A DNA stretch of 11,551 nt from Firmicutes bacterium UBA5496 (GTDB lineage: Bacteria; Bacillota; Proteinivoracia; UBA4975), in assembly GCA_002427015.1 (NCBI GenBank), contig DIPE01000077.1, positions 1-11,551 of the forward strand, written 5' to 3'. The notes below the pieces were generated by a model. The model made no database searches, was not told the origin of the DNA, and saw only the letters and a list, made by a program, of their open reading frames with translations. Position numbers and translations under genes: made by a program. Positions 6,137 to 11,551 of the stretch are shown here, one piece after another. The stretch's first letter is position 1. Every line of letters starts with the position of its first letter.

Positions 6137-7542
6137 TGGCCGATAAAAAAACACGCAAGCATCCCATGCCTGCCCAGCCTGCAGAAGAGCGGATCAAGAA
6201 CTTTAACGAAGTCCCCTATGGGTACTCTATAGAGACGGCTATGGAAGAGGCCAAGCGCTGCCTGCAGTGCAAGGCCCCAAGATGTGTCCAGGGCTGTCCT
6301 GTGGGCATCAATATCCCGGGCTTTATCCGCAAGATTAAAGAAGAAGATTTTCAGGGAGCTATCGACGTTCTCAAGGATAAAAACAGCTTGCCAGCAGTCT
6401 GCGGCCGGGTCTGCCCCCAGGAAGAGCAGTGTGAAAAGCTCTGTGTGGTGGGGATTAAGAATGAACCGGTGGCCATTGGCCGCTTGGAGAGATTTGCCGC
6501 CGACTGGGCTGCCAAACACGGCAAAACAGAAGTTGAGCCCGTGCCCCTCAAGGGTCCCAAGGTGGCAATCGTGGGCTCAGGCCCTTCCGGTTTAGCGGCA
6601 GCGGGGGAATTGGTGAAAAAAGGCTATCGGGTCACCATCTTCGAAGCCCTGCATCAGCCCGGGGGAGTTCTCATGTATGGCATCCCTGAATTCCGCCTGC
6701 CCAAATCAATAGTGCAGCAGGAAATAGATGCTTTGAAAAAATCAGGGGTTGAAGTGCAGGTCAACACAGTGGTGGGCAGAACCATCACCGTTGATGAGCT
6801 TATGAATGAGGAAGGTTATGAGGCAGTGTTCGTGGGCAGCGGCGCCGGCTTGCCCTATTTCCTGGGCATTCCCGGGGAAAATCTCAACGGCGTTTACTCA
6901 GCCAACGAATTCCTGACCCGGACGAATTTGATGCGGGCCTATCTATTCCCTCAGTGGGATACCCCCATTCATATCGGCAAAAAGGTTGCCGTGGTGGGAG
7001 CGGGCAATGTGGCCATGGATGCCGCCCGCACCGCCCTGCGCCTGGGGGCGGAAGAAGTGCACATTGTCTATCGCCGTTCGGAAGCGGAAATGCCTGCCCG
7101 CAACGAAGAAATCGAACATGCCCGGGAAGAGGGAATCAAGTTCAGTTTGCTTACCAACCCTGTGGAAATCCTGGGGGATGAAAAGGGTTGGGTCACCGGC
7201 ATCAAGTGCGTCAAGATGGAACTGGGGGAACCAGACAGTTCCGGCCGCCGCCGCCCGCTGCCCATTGCCGGGTCTGAATTCGTCCTGCCTATGGACGTGG
7301 TGGTTGTCGCTGTCGGTCAGGGCCCCAATCCCCTGATTCCCCGCACCACCGCAGGGCTGGAGACCAATAAATGGGGCAATATTATCGCCGATGAAGCCGG
7401 CGCCACTTCCATGCCCGGAGTCTTTGCCGGCGGCGATGTGGTCACCGGGGCCGCCACAGTCATTAAGGCTATGGGCGCCGGCAAAGCCGCCGCCGAAGCC
7501 ATCGACGCTTTTCTCCAGTCAAAAAAGGGAGGTAAAGAATAA
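6136..7542 (+). CDS. nfnB: NfnB/SudA-type large subunit (GltD-like, glutamate synthase small-chain family)
   Basis: A 468-residue GltD-like flavoenzyme, often labelled NADPH-dependent glutamate synthase (gltA). The N-terminal domain has eight cysteines (C42, C45, C50, C54, C89, C93, C99, C103) for two [4Fe-4S] clusters, with the PQEEQ segment between the last pairs. VGSGPSG (146-152) binds FAD, VVGAGNVAMD (286-295) followed by VYRRSEAEMPA binds NADP(H), and VFAGGDVVTGAATV (429-442) is the C-terminal FAD signature. No large GltB-like partner is present, whereas a PyrK-like subunit overlaps it, which favours NfnAB over glutamate synthase. In Nfn this subunit houses the bifurcating FAD. The folD start follows 2 bases after its stop. 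Confidence 0.87.
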   Translation: MADKKTRKHPMPAQPAEERIKNFNEVPYGYSIETAMEEAKRCLQCKAPRCVQGCPVGINIPGFIRKIKEEDFQGAIDVLKDKNSLPAVCGRVCPQEEQCEKLCVVGIKNEPVAIGRLERFAADWAAKHGKTEVEPVPLKGPKVAIVGSGPSGLAAAGELVKKGYRVTIFEALHQPGGVLMYGIPEFRLPKSIVQQEIDALKKSGVEVQVNTVVGRTITVDELMNEEGYEAVFVGSGAGLPYFLGIPGENLNGVYSANEFLTRTNLMRAYLFPQWDTPIHIGKKVAVVGAGNVAMDAARTALRLGAEEVHIVYRRSEAEMPARNEEIEHAREEGIKFSLLTNPVEILGDEKGWVTGIKCVKMELGEPDSSGRRRPLPIAGSEFVLPMDVVVVAVGQGPNPLIPRTTAGLETNKWGNIIADEAGATSMPGVFAGGDVVTGAATVIKAMGAGKAAAEAIDAFLQSKKGGKE

Positions 7543-7544
7543 AA

Positions 7545-8390
7545 ATGGCTGCCACAATTATCGACGGCAAGGCCGTCAGCAATAAAATCCGCCTGCAGCT
7601 CACAGAAGAAGTGGCCGCGTTTAAGGCCGAAACCGGGATTACCCCTGGTCTGGCAGTGGTGCTTGTGGGTGAAGACCCTGCATCCCAGACCTATGTGCGC
7701 AACAAGGAAAAGTCTACCATCAAGGCGGGAATGTATTCCGAGGTTCACCGCCTGCCTGCAGAGACGTCAGAAGCAGAGCTCCTGAACCTGGTGGAGAAGC
7801 TTAACCAGGACAAGAAAATTCATGGCATTCTCGTTCAGCTTCCCCTGCCCAAGCATATTGACGAGACCAAAGTCCTCAATGCCATTGCTCCCGGCAAAGA
7901 CGTGGACGGCTTTCATCCTGTCAATGCCGGCAATCTCTTCATCGGCCAGGAAAGCTTTATTCCCTGCACTCCCCATGGGATTATGGAACTCTTAGCCCAT
8001 GAGGGCGTGGAACTAAAGGGCAAACAGGCAGTGGTGGTGGGCCGCAGCAATATTGTGGGCAAGCCCGTGGCCATGCTGCTGCTGCAGGAGCATGCCACCG
8101 TTACTATCTGCCACTCCCGCACCGCCGATTTAGGGGCGGTGACCCGCCAGGCCGATGTGCTGGTAGTGGCGGTCGGGCGGCCGAATTTTATCACCGGGGA
8201 CATGATTAAGCCCGGGGCAGTAGTCATTGATGTGGGCATCAACCGGGTTGAGGGCCGCTTGGTGGGGGATGTGGATTTTGAATCGGCAAACTCAGTGGCC
8301 GGCAGCATTACCCCCGTTCCCGGCGGCGTTGGCCCCATGACCATTACCATGCTGCTTATGAACACCTTGGCCGCCGCCAAAAGATGTTAG
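7545..8390 (+). CDS. folD: Bifunctional methylene-THF dehydrogenase/methenyl-THF cyclohydrolase FolD
   Basis: A 281-residue enzyme of normal length. It interconverts 5,10-methylene-, methenyl- and 10-formyl-tetrahydrofolate, usually with NADP(H). The catalytic Tyr50 and Lys54 lie in SQTYVRNKEK, with VQLPLPKHID (97-106), PGKDVDGFHPVNAG (116-129), VVGRSNIVGKPVA (164-176, cofactor site) and the C-terminal PVPGGVGPMTITMLL. The ATG at 7545 is two bases after the nfnB stop, with GGAGGT inside the end of nfnB, so the genes are probably coupled. Its last 7 bases overlap xseA. The link with a redox enzyme using NADP suggests shared NADPH supply for one-carbon metabolism; in acetogens FolD is also a step of the methyl branch, but nothing here proves that. 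Confidence 0.95.
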   Translation: MAATIIDGKAVSNKIRLQLTEEVAAFKAETGITPGLAVVLVGEDPASQTYVRNKEKSTIKAGMYSEVHRLPAETSEAELLNLVEKLNQDKKIHGILVQLPLPKHIDETKVLNAIAPGKDVDGFHPVNAGNLFIGQESFIPCTPHGIMELLAHEGVELKGKQAVVVGRSNIVGKPVAMLLLQEHATVTICHSRTADLGAVTRQADVLVVAVGRPNFITGDMIKPGAVVIDVGINRVEGRLVGDVDFESANSVAGSITPVPGGVGPMTITMLLMNTLAAAKRC

Positions 8391-9607
8391 AAAACTCCCG
8401 GCTGCTGACGGTAAGCGAGCTCACAGAGCATATCAGCCGGGCCATTCAGGGAGATCCTCAGCTCATAGATGTTACAGTGGCAGGAGAGTTATCCAACTTT
8501 GTCCACCACAGTTCCGGCCACATGTACTTTACCCTCAAAGACAAGAATTGCAGCATCAAAGGGGTAATGTTCCAGACCTGGAACCGGCGTCTGCCCTTTG
8601 TCCCCGAAAACGGACAGCATGTATACCTGCGGGGGGATGTAGTCGTCTACAAAAAGGGCGGCAATTACCAGCTCAATGTCTATGCAATGGAACCAGCCGG
8701 CCAGGGCGCTCTTGCCCTGGCCTTTGCCCAGCTGAAGGAGAGGCTGGCGGCAGAAGGCCTCTTTGCGCCGGAAAGAAAACGCCCCCTGCCTGCATACCCC
8801 CGCCGGATTGGCCTGGTCACTTCCCCTCAGGCCGCTGCCCTGCAGGACTTTTTGGTTACGGCTTCCCAGCAGGGGTGGCCGGTGACCTTTGAGCTGGCCC
8901 CTGCCATTGTCCAGGGTGAAAAGGGGGCGGCAGCGGTGGCGGCAGCCCTGGAGTTCTTATACAGCCGCCAGTTGGATGTGATCGTGATTACTCGGGGCGG
9001 CGGTTCCTTGGAAGAGCTGTGGGTGTTTAATGAAGAGCTTGTGGCCCGGACTGTGGCCGCGTCCCCTGTGCCCGTAGTCAGCGCCGTGGGCCATGAAACC
9101 GACTTTACCATCTGCGACTTTGTAGCCGATGCCAGAGCCGCTACGCCTACGGCCGCAGCCCGCTTGGTCATCCCCGACGGCAGGCGCCTGGCCGCGGAAG
9201 TGGACCGGCAGCGCCGGCGCTTGGTTGCCGCCGTGGCTAATTTGGCTGGCAGCCGCCGGAGCAAGCTGGACTACCTGGCCAGCCGTCCCATTCTCTCCCG
9301 GCCGCTGCAAATTCTCCTGCAGCCCCGCCAGAGTCTGGACTTGGGGGCCTACAGATTAAAAACCGCCTTTACCCGCCTTCTGGAGCAACGGCGCCACGGC
9401 CTGGAGGGCACAGCCGCCCGCCTGGCTGATCTCAACCCCATTTCTGTCCTTGGCCGGGGTTATTCTGTTTTGCGGGATGAAAAGGGTATAATAAAGAATA
9501 TCAGCCAGCTTATGCCGGGCAAACTGGTCAGCATTCAAATGCAGGATGGCCAGGCGCAAGCCCGCATAGTGGCAGTGGGAGGGGATGGAGATGGAACCAA
9601 AATTTGA
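8384..9607 (+). CDS. xseA: Exodeoxyribonuclease VII large subunit
   Basis: A 407-residue protein. An N-terminal OB-fold (about 5-100, with HHSSGHMYFTLKDKNCSIKG) binds single-stranded DNA. The catalytic domain holds VTSP (145-148), ITRGGGSLEELWVFNEE (202-218), VGHETDFTICDFVADARA (235-252) and TPTAAA (254-259). An arginine-rich helical segment (about 268-350) should bind the small subunits, and NPISVLGRGYSVLR (351-364) ends the family core. Exonuclease VII degrades single-stranded DNA to short oligonucleotides. The block usually written SPTGAAIRD reads SPQAAALQD here, a mild divergence. The ATG overlaps the end of folD by 7 bases, and the end overlaps xseB. Confidence 0.94.
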   Translation: MLENSRLLTVSELTEHISRAIQGDPQLIDVTVAGELSNFVHHSSGHMYFTLKDKNCSIKGVMFQTWNRRLPFVPENGQHVYLRGDVVVYKKGGNYQLNVYAMEPAGQGALALAFAQLKERLAAEGLFAPERKRPLPAYPRRIGLVTSPQAAALQDFLVTASQQGWPVTFELAPAIVQGEKGAAAVAAALEFLYSRQLDVIVITRGGGSLEELWVFNEELVARTVAASPVPVVSAVGHETDFTICDFVADARAATPTAAARLVIPDGRRLAAEVDRQRRRLVAAVANLAGSRRSKLDYLASRPILSRPLQILLQPRQSLDLGAYRLKTAFTRLLEQRRHGLEGTAARLADLNPISVLGRGYSVLRDEKGIIKNISQLMPGKLVSIQMQDGQAQARIVAVGGDGDGTKI

Positions 9608-9785
9608 AGCTGCCCTGGCCAGGCTGGAGGAGATAGTCGCCAGCCTTGAGTCCGGCGATGCCGATTTGGACCAAGCCCTTAAGCTTTTCGAAGAGGGAAT
9701 CAGCCTGGTCCGCATCTGTGACAAGCAGTTAAAAGAAGCAGAACAGAAGTTAGAGCAGCTGAATGTCCAAGGAGAAGAAGATTAG
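9591..9785 (+). CDS. xseB: Exodeoxyribonuclease VII small subunit
   Basis: A 64-residue helical hairpin protein, the usual size for XseB. The pattern FEAALARLEEIVASLESG followed by LDQALKLFEEGISLV and a C-terminal Lys/Glu helix is the family signature. It binds along the extended helices of XseA. Two in-frame ATGs are available: 9585 lies against the ribosome binding site (GGGAGGGG, 9577-9584) and is too close, whereas 9591 is 8 bases from GGAGG, so 9591 is preferred; the earlier start would add Met-Glu. It overlaps xseA in a different frame, and its TAG overlaps the GTG start of ispA. Confidence 0.93.
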   Translation: MEPKFEAALARLEEIVASLESGDADLDQALKLFEEGISLVRICDKQLKEAEQKLEQLNVQGEED

Positions 9786-10663
9786 TGGAAATCAAAGAGT
9801 ATTTAGGGGCCAGGCGTGACTATTTTGATTCTCAGCTGAAAAATTATCTGCCCCATCCAGACAGCTGCCCGGAAGTGTTGCTGCGGGCAATGGAATACAG
9901 CCTGTTTGCAGGGGGCAAGCGTCTCAGGCCAATTTTGGTCTTCGCCGCCGCCGAGACCTGCGGGGGCAGGCTGGAAGCGGCCATGCCGCAGGCGGCGGCC
10001 CTGGAGATGGTGCATACATACTCCTTGATTCACGATGACCTGCCTGCCATGGACGATGATGACCTGCGTCGGGGCATGCCCAGCAACCACAAAGTCTTTG
10101 GCGAGGGCATGGCGATTTTGGCCGGGGATGCCCTGCTTACCCACGCGTTTTCCGTGGCCGCCCAAGGGCTAAATGAAGATCCCCTGCGCCGGCTGGCGGC
10201 AGTGGCTGAGCTGGCCAAGGCCGCCGGTCCCGTGGGCATGGTGGCGGGACAGGCCATGGATATATCCGGCTTTAGCAAAATGGACGCTGCCCAAGTCAAT
10301 CACATCCACAGGTGCAAAACCGGGGCTTTAATCAAGGCGGCAGTGCGCATGGGCGCTATAATCTCCGGGGCGGGAGCCAAGGTTGTCCATGGGCTTACTC
10401 AGTATGCAGATTCTTTGGGGCTGGCCTATCAAATTGTCGACGACATCCTCGATGTTACCCAAACCAGCCAGCAGTTAGGCAAAAATCCCGGCAGCGACGA
10501 GAAAAAGGGCAAGGAGACCTTCGTCACTGTCCATGGATTGGAGGGGGCCAGGATAATGGCCGCAGCGGAGACCGCCCGGGCTGTCCAAGCTTTGCAAGCC
10601 CTGGGGGGAGATTATTCCTTGCTTCAGGATTTGGCTGAGTATATTGGCCAGCGGCATACATAA
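9785..10663 (+). CDS. ispA: Polyprenyl synthetase, farnesyl-diphosphate-synthase type
   Basis: A 292-residue class I trans-prenyltransferase that condenses isopentenyl diphosphate with allylic diphosphates. The motifs in order are GGKRLRP (43-49), the first Asp-rich motif DDLPAMDDDDLRRG (84-97) in its bacterial form, GDALLTHAF (114-122), GQAMDI (155-160), KTGALI (178-183) and the second Asp-rich motif DDILD (219-223). Tyr79, five residues before the first Asp motif, is typical of farnesyl diphosphate synthases and predicts a C15 product, although geranylgeranyl diphosphate cannot be excluded. It starts at GTG 9785, overlapping the xseB TAG, with AAGGAGA upstream. It is the last gene of the unit; dxs, which follows in many relatives, is missing here. 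Confidence 0.93.
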   Translation: MEIKEYLGARRDYFDSQLKNYLPHPDSCPEVLLRAMEYSLFAGGKRLRPILVFAAAETCGGRLEAAMPQAAALEMVHTYSLIHDDLPAMDDDDLRRGMPSNHKVFGEGMAILAGDALLTHAFSVAAQGLNEDPLRRLAAVAELAKAAGPVGMVAGQAMDISGFSKMDAAQVNHIHRCKTGALIKAAVRMGAIISGAGAKVVHGLTQYADSLGLAYQIVDDILDVTQTSQQLGKNPGSDEKKGKETFVTVHGLEGARIMAAAETARAVQALQALGGDYSLLQDLAEYIGQRHT

Positions 10664-10752
10664 TTTTTATAAGGGCTTTTTCCGAAAAATAGCTTCACTG
10701 TTTAGTAAGAAAGAAGAACTGAATAGGGAAAACTAAAGCTATATATAGTATG
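10664..10752 (+). other. Short AT-rich gap after ispA with no gene
   Basis: This gap holds no open frame with a ribosome binding site. It has an imperfect A/T hairpin (near 10673-10694) without a following run of T, and an AT palindrome CTATATATAG at 10739-10748. It leads into the strong terminator at 10753. Confidence 0.4.
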
Positions 10753-10799
10753 AAAAAAGGAATTAAACAGCTGGATAACTGCTGTTTAATTCCTTTTTT
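10753..10799. terminator. Bidirectional terminator between ispA and the convergent gene
   Basis: A perfect 19-bp inverted repeat (10753-10771 and 10781-10799) with a 9-base loop. It starts with six A and ends with six T, so on either strand the hairpin is followed by a T run. It can end transcription of the ispA unit and of the opposing gene, whose stop codon (10786-10788) lies within the stem. Confidence 0.9.
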
Positions 10800-11268
10800 G
10801 CTGCTTTTCCTTCTTTTTCAGCCTGCCGGTAACGAGAAGGAACAAAAACAGGCAGCCCATAGGGGCAAACAGATGATAAAGGAACCCTGCCGTTCCCATT
10901 TTGTCAAAGTCGGTCAGCATGGACGGTTTGCTGATATAAGGGAAGAAGGAAAAGTAGCTGATGCGCTCAGAGCGCGTTTCGCCTGCATCGAGACGGGGCC
11001 ACGCCTCATCGCTGCGGTACATCACATAGCCTCTGTATTCCTTGCCATCTACCGAAAAGTAATAACCTTTGGAAACGGTGCGGGAGCGGTTTTCTCCCCC
11101 ATTGGTATCATCCAAGCGGCTGTCATAGCTGTCTACCGTCCCCATTACGGTTTGGCCCCAAAGCCCCAAAGCCAGAGTGCTAAGACTGATGTATGCCGCA
11201 AATAGCAAAACGGCGCAGATCAGCGTCAGTATTATCGGGTTGATTTTATTATGTTTTTTCTTTGCCAA
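10786..11268 (-). CDS. DUF3592-like two-helix membrane protein
   Basis: A 160-residue protein: a basic N-terminus (MAKKKHNKIN), a transmembrane helix (about 11-35), an outside domain (about 40-125), a second helix (about 127-146) and a highly basic cytoplasmic tail. The outside part has GTVDSYDSR, YYFSVDGKEYRGYV and FFPYISKPSML, the arrangement seen in DUF3592 proteins, whose function is unknown. The start is TTG at 11266-11268, chosen because GGGGAGGAG lies about 8 bases upstream on this strand. A TAAAAT at 11306-11301 could be a -10, but no good -35 is seen. Its base composition is visibly more AT-rich than the genes to its left, and it points against them. The opposite strand is also open over much of it, but lacks any family pattern. 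Confidence 0.7.
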   Translation of the reverse strand: MAKKKHNKINPIILTLICAVLLFAAYISLSTLALGLWGQTVMGTVDSYDSRLDDTNGGENRSRTVSKGYYFSVDGKEYRGYVMYRSDEAWPRLDAGETRSERISYFSFFPYISKPSMLTDFDKMGTAGFLYHLFAPMGCLFLFLLVTGRLKKKEKQQKRN

Positions 11269-11319
11269 GATGGTCTCCTCCCCTCATAGCTCCTAGATAA
11301 ATTTTAGGGAAGGATACCT

Positions 11320-11344
11320 AAAAAATCATCCACCGAAAGGATGA
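11320..11344 (-). terminator. Intrinsic terminator on the minus strand
   Basis: Read on the minus strand, TCATCC (11344-11339) pairs with GGATGA (11331-11326) around the loop TTTCGGT and is followed by six T (11325-11320). The 6-bp stem is modest. It implies a transcript arriving from beyond the right edge and ending before the DUF3592-like gene. Confidence 0.55.
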
Positions 11345-11355
11345 AATAACAGAAA

Positions 11356-11406
11356 TCAGTCTTCAAATATCTCCTTCATGACGCCACCTCTGGACAATTT
11401 TACCAT
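11356..11406 (-). CDS. Possible 16-residue micro-ORF
   Basis: Minus-strand ATG at 11406 to TGA at 11356, product MVKLSRGGVMKEIFED. Its ATG overlaps the stop of the micro-ORF upstream (ATGGTAA), an arrangement seen in coupled genes. An inner ATG at 11379 follows AGAGGTGG, a possible ribosome binding site, and would give only seven residues. The minus-strand terminator follows 12 bases later. No family is recognised and coding is unproven. Confidence 0.2.
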   Translation of the reverse strand: MVKLSRGGVMKEIFED

Positions 11407-11549
11407 TTTACGCAAAATTTCTGCAATAAGTTAGGAAAATAAGGATCAGGAGCTTTTCGCCAAGAAGCTTGCACTGAAGCCAGCGGCTGAAAGGCTCTCG
11501 CTTTAAATTGCCAAAATGTTAAAAAATTCCTCTTCCTGTTTTTTGACAT
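11400..11549 (-). CDS. Possible 49-residue basic, aromatic-rich small protein
   Basis: Minus-strand ATG at 11549 to TAA at 11400. The product begins MSKNRKRNFLTFWQF and ends LLQKFCVKW; it has ten Lys/Arg against one acidic residue, plus ten aromatic residues. Any ribosome binding site would lie beyond the window edge, so the start is untested and the frame might extend further. It is followed by an overlapping micro-ORF and then a minus-strand terminator, which makes a transcribed unit plausible. It matches no family I recognise and may be chance or a decayed gene. Confidence 0.25.
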   Translation of the reverse strand: MSKNRKRNFLTFWQFKARAFQPLASVQASWRKAPDPYFPNLLQKFCVKW

Positions 11550-11551
11550 TG

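Noticed and set aside
5567..6154. 195-codon minus-strand frame opposite nfnA
   Set aside because: It mirrors a well-supported flavoprotein gene, and its translation shows no domain pattern and no sound ribosome binding site.
5935..6519. 194-codon minus-strand frame across the nfnA/nfnB junction
   Set aside because: It is opposite two recognised genes and its product has no coherent motif or membrane pattern.
6136..7542. Glutamate synthase small subunit as the function of the large flavoprotein
   Set aside because: No GltB-like gene is present, and the gene overlaps a PyrK-like subunit, the arrangement of Nfn/Sud enzymes.
9464..9492. Perfect TATAAT (9487-9492) inside xseA as a promoter for xseB-ispA
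   Set aside because: No acceptable -35 lies at 16-18 bases and there is no extended -10; in coding sequence a lone hexamer is weak evidence.
10750..11205. 151-codon plus-strand frame opposite the DUF3592-like gene
   Set aside because: It starts inside the terminator stem with no ribosome binding site; the minus-strand frame has clear membrane topology, a ribosome binding site and family-like motifs.
11436..11507. Short plus-strand open stretch (ENKDQELF... to a TAA) near the right edge
   Set aside because: It is only about 23 codons after a stop, with no start codon and no ribosome binding site.

Overview
The window comes from an anaerobic, endospore-forming member of the Bacillota (Firmicutes), most like the Clostridia/Peptococcaceae/Dethiobacteria grade. 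This rests on a complete run of spoIIIA sporulation genes, a two-gene Nfn-type (ferredoxin- and NAD(P)-linked) flavoenzyme typical of strict anaerobes, strong GGAGG-type ribosome binding sites, frequent TTG/GTG starts and moderately high GC. The exact genus cannot be read from the sequence.

Layout: Positions 1-3463 (+) carry the last codons of spoIIIAB followed by spoIIIAC, AD, AE, AF, AG and AH, tightly spaced or overlapping. These encode the mother-cell half of the SpoIIIA-SpoIIQ channel across the engulfed forespore membranes. An extended -10 promoter, overlapped by an operator-like dyad, lies at 3464-3499. It opens a second unit: an Asp23/Gls24 protein (YqhY-like), an AmaP-like membrane protein, a DUF2273 membrane protein and then nusB. 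An intrinsic terminator sits directly before nusB, and a second one follows nusB. From 5327 to 10663 (+) a compact unit with overlapping ends encodes NfnA and NfnB, FolD, both exonuclease VII subunits (XseA, XseB) and a farnesyl-diphosphate-synthase-type prenyltransferase (IspA).

The backbone spoIIIA - asp23 - nusB - folD - xseA - xseB - ispA matches the B. subtilis region. The differences are that accB/accC are absent, amaP and DUF2273 are present, nfnAB lies between nusB and folD, and dxs does not follow ispA. Pairing nfnAB with folD suggests a shared role in NADP(H) balance for one-carbon metabolism; this is inference from position.

After ispA the direction changes. A 19-bp bidirectional terminator separates ispA from a convergent minus-strand gene for a small two-helix membrane protein (DUF3592-like). 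The last 280 bases are AT-richer. They hold two overlapping minus-strand micro-ORFs followed by a minus-strand intrinsic terminator, the least explained part of the window. No tRNA, rRNA, CRISPR array or insertion sequence was recognised. Most of the window is core sporulation and housekeeping DNA. The points worth following are regulatory (the 3464-3499 dyad, the terminator before nusB, the nfnA leader) and the small minus-strand unit at the right edge.
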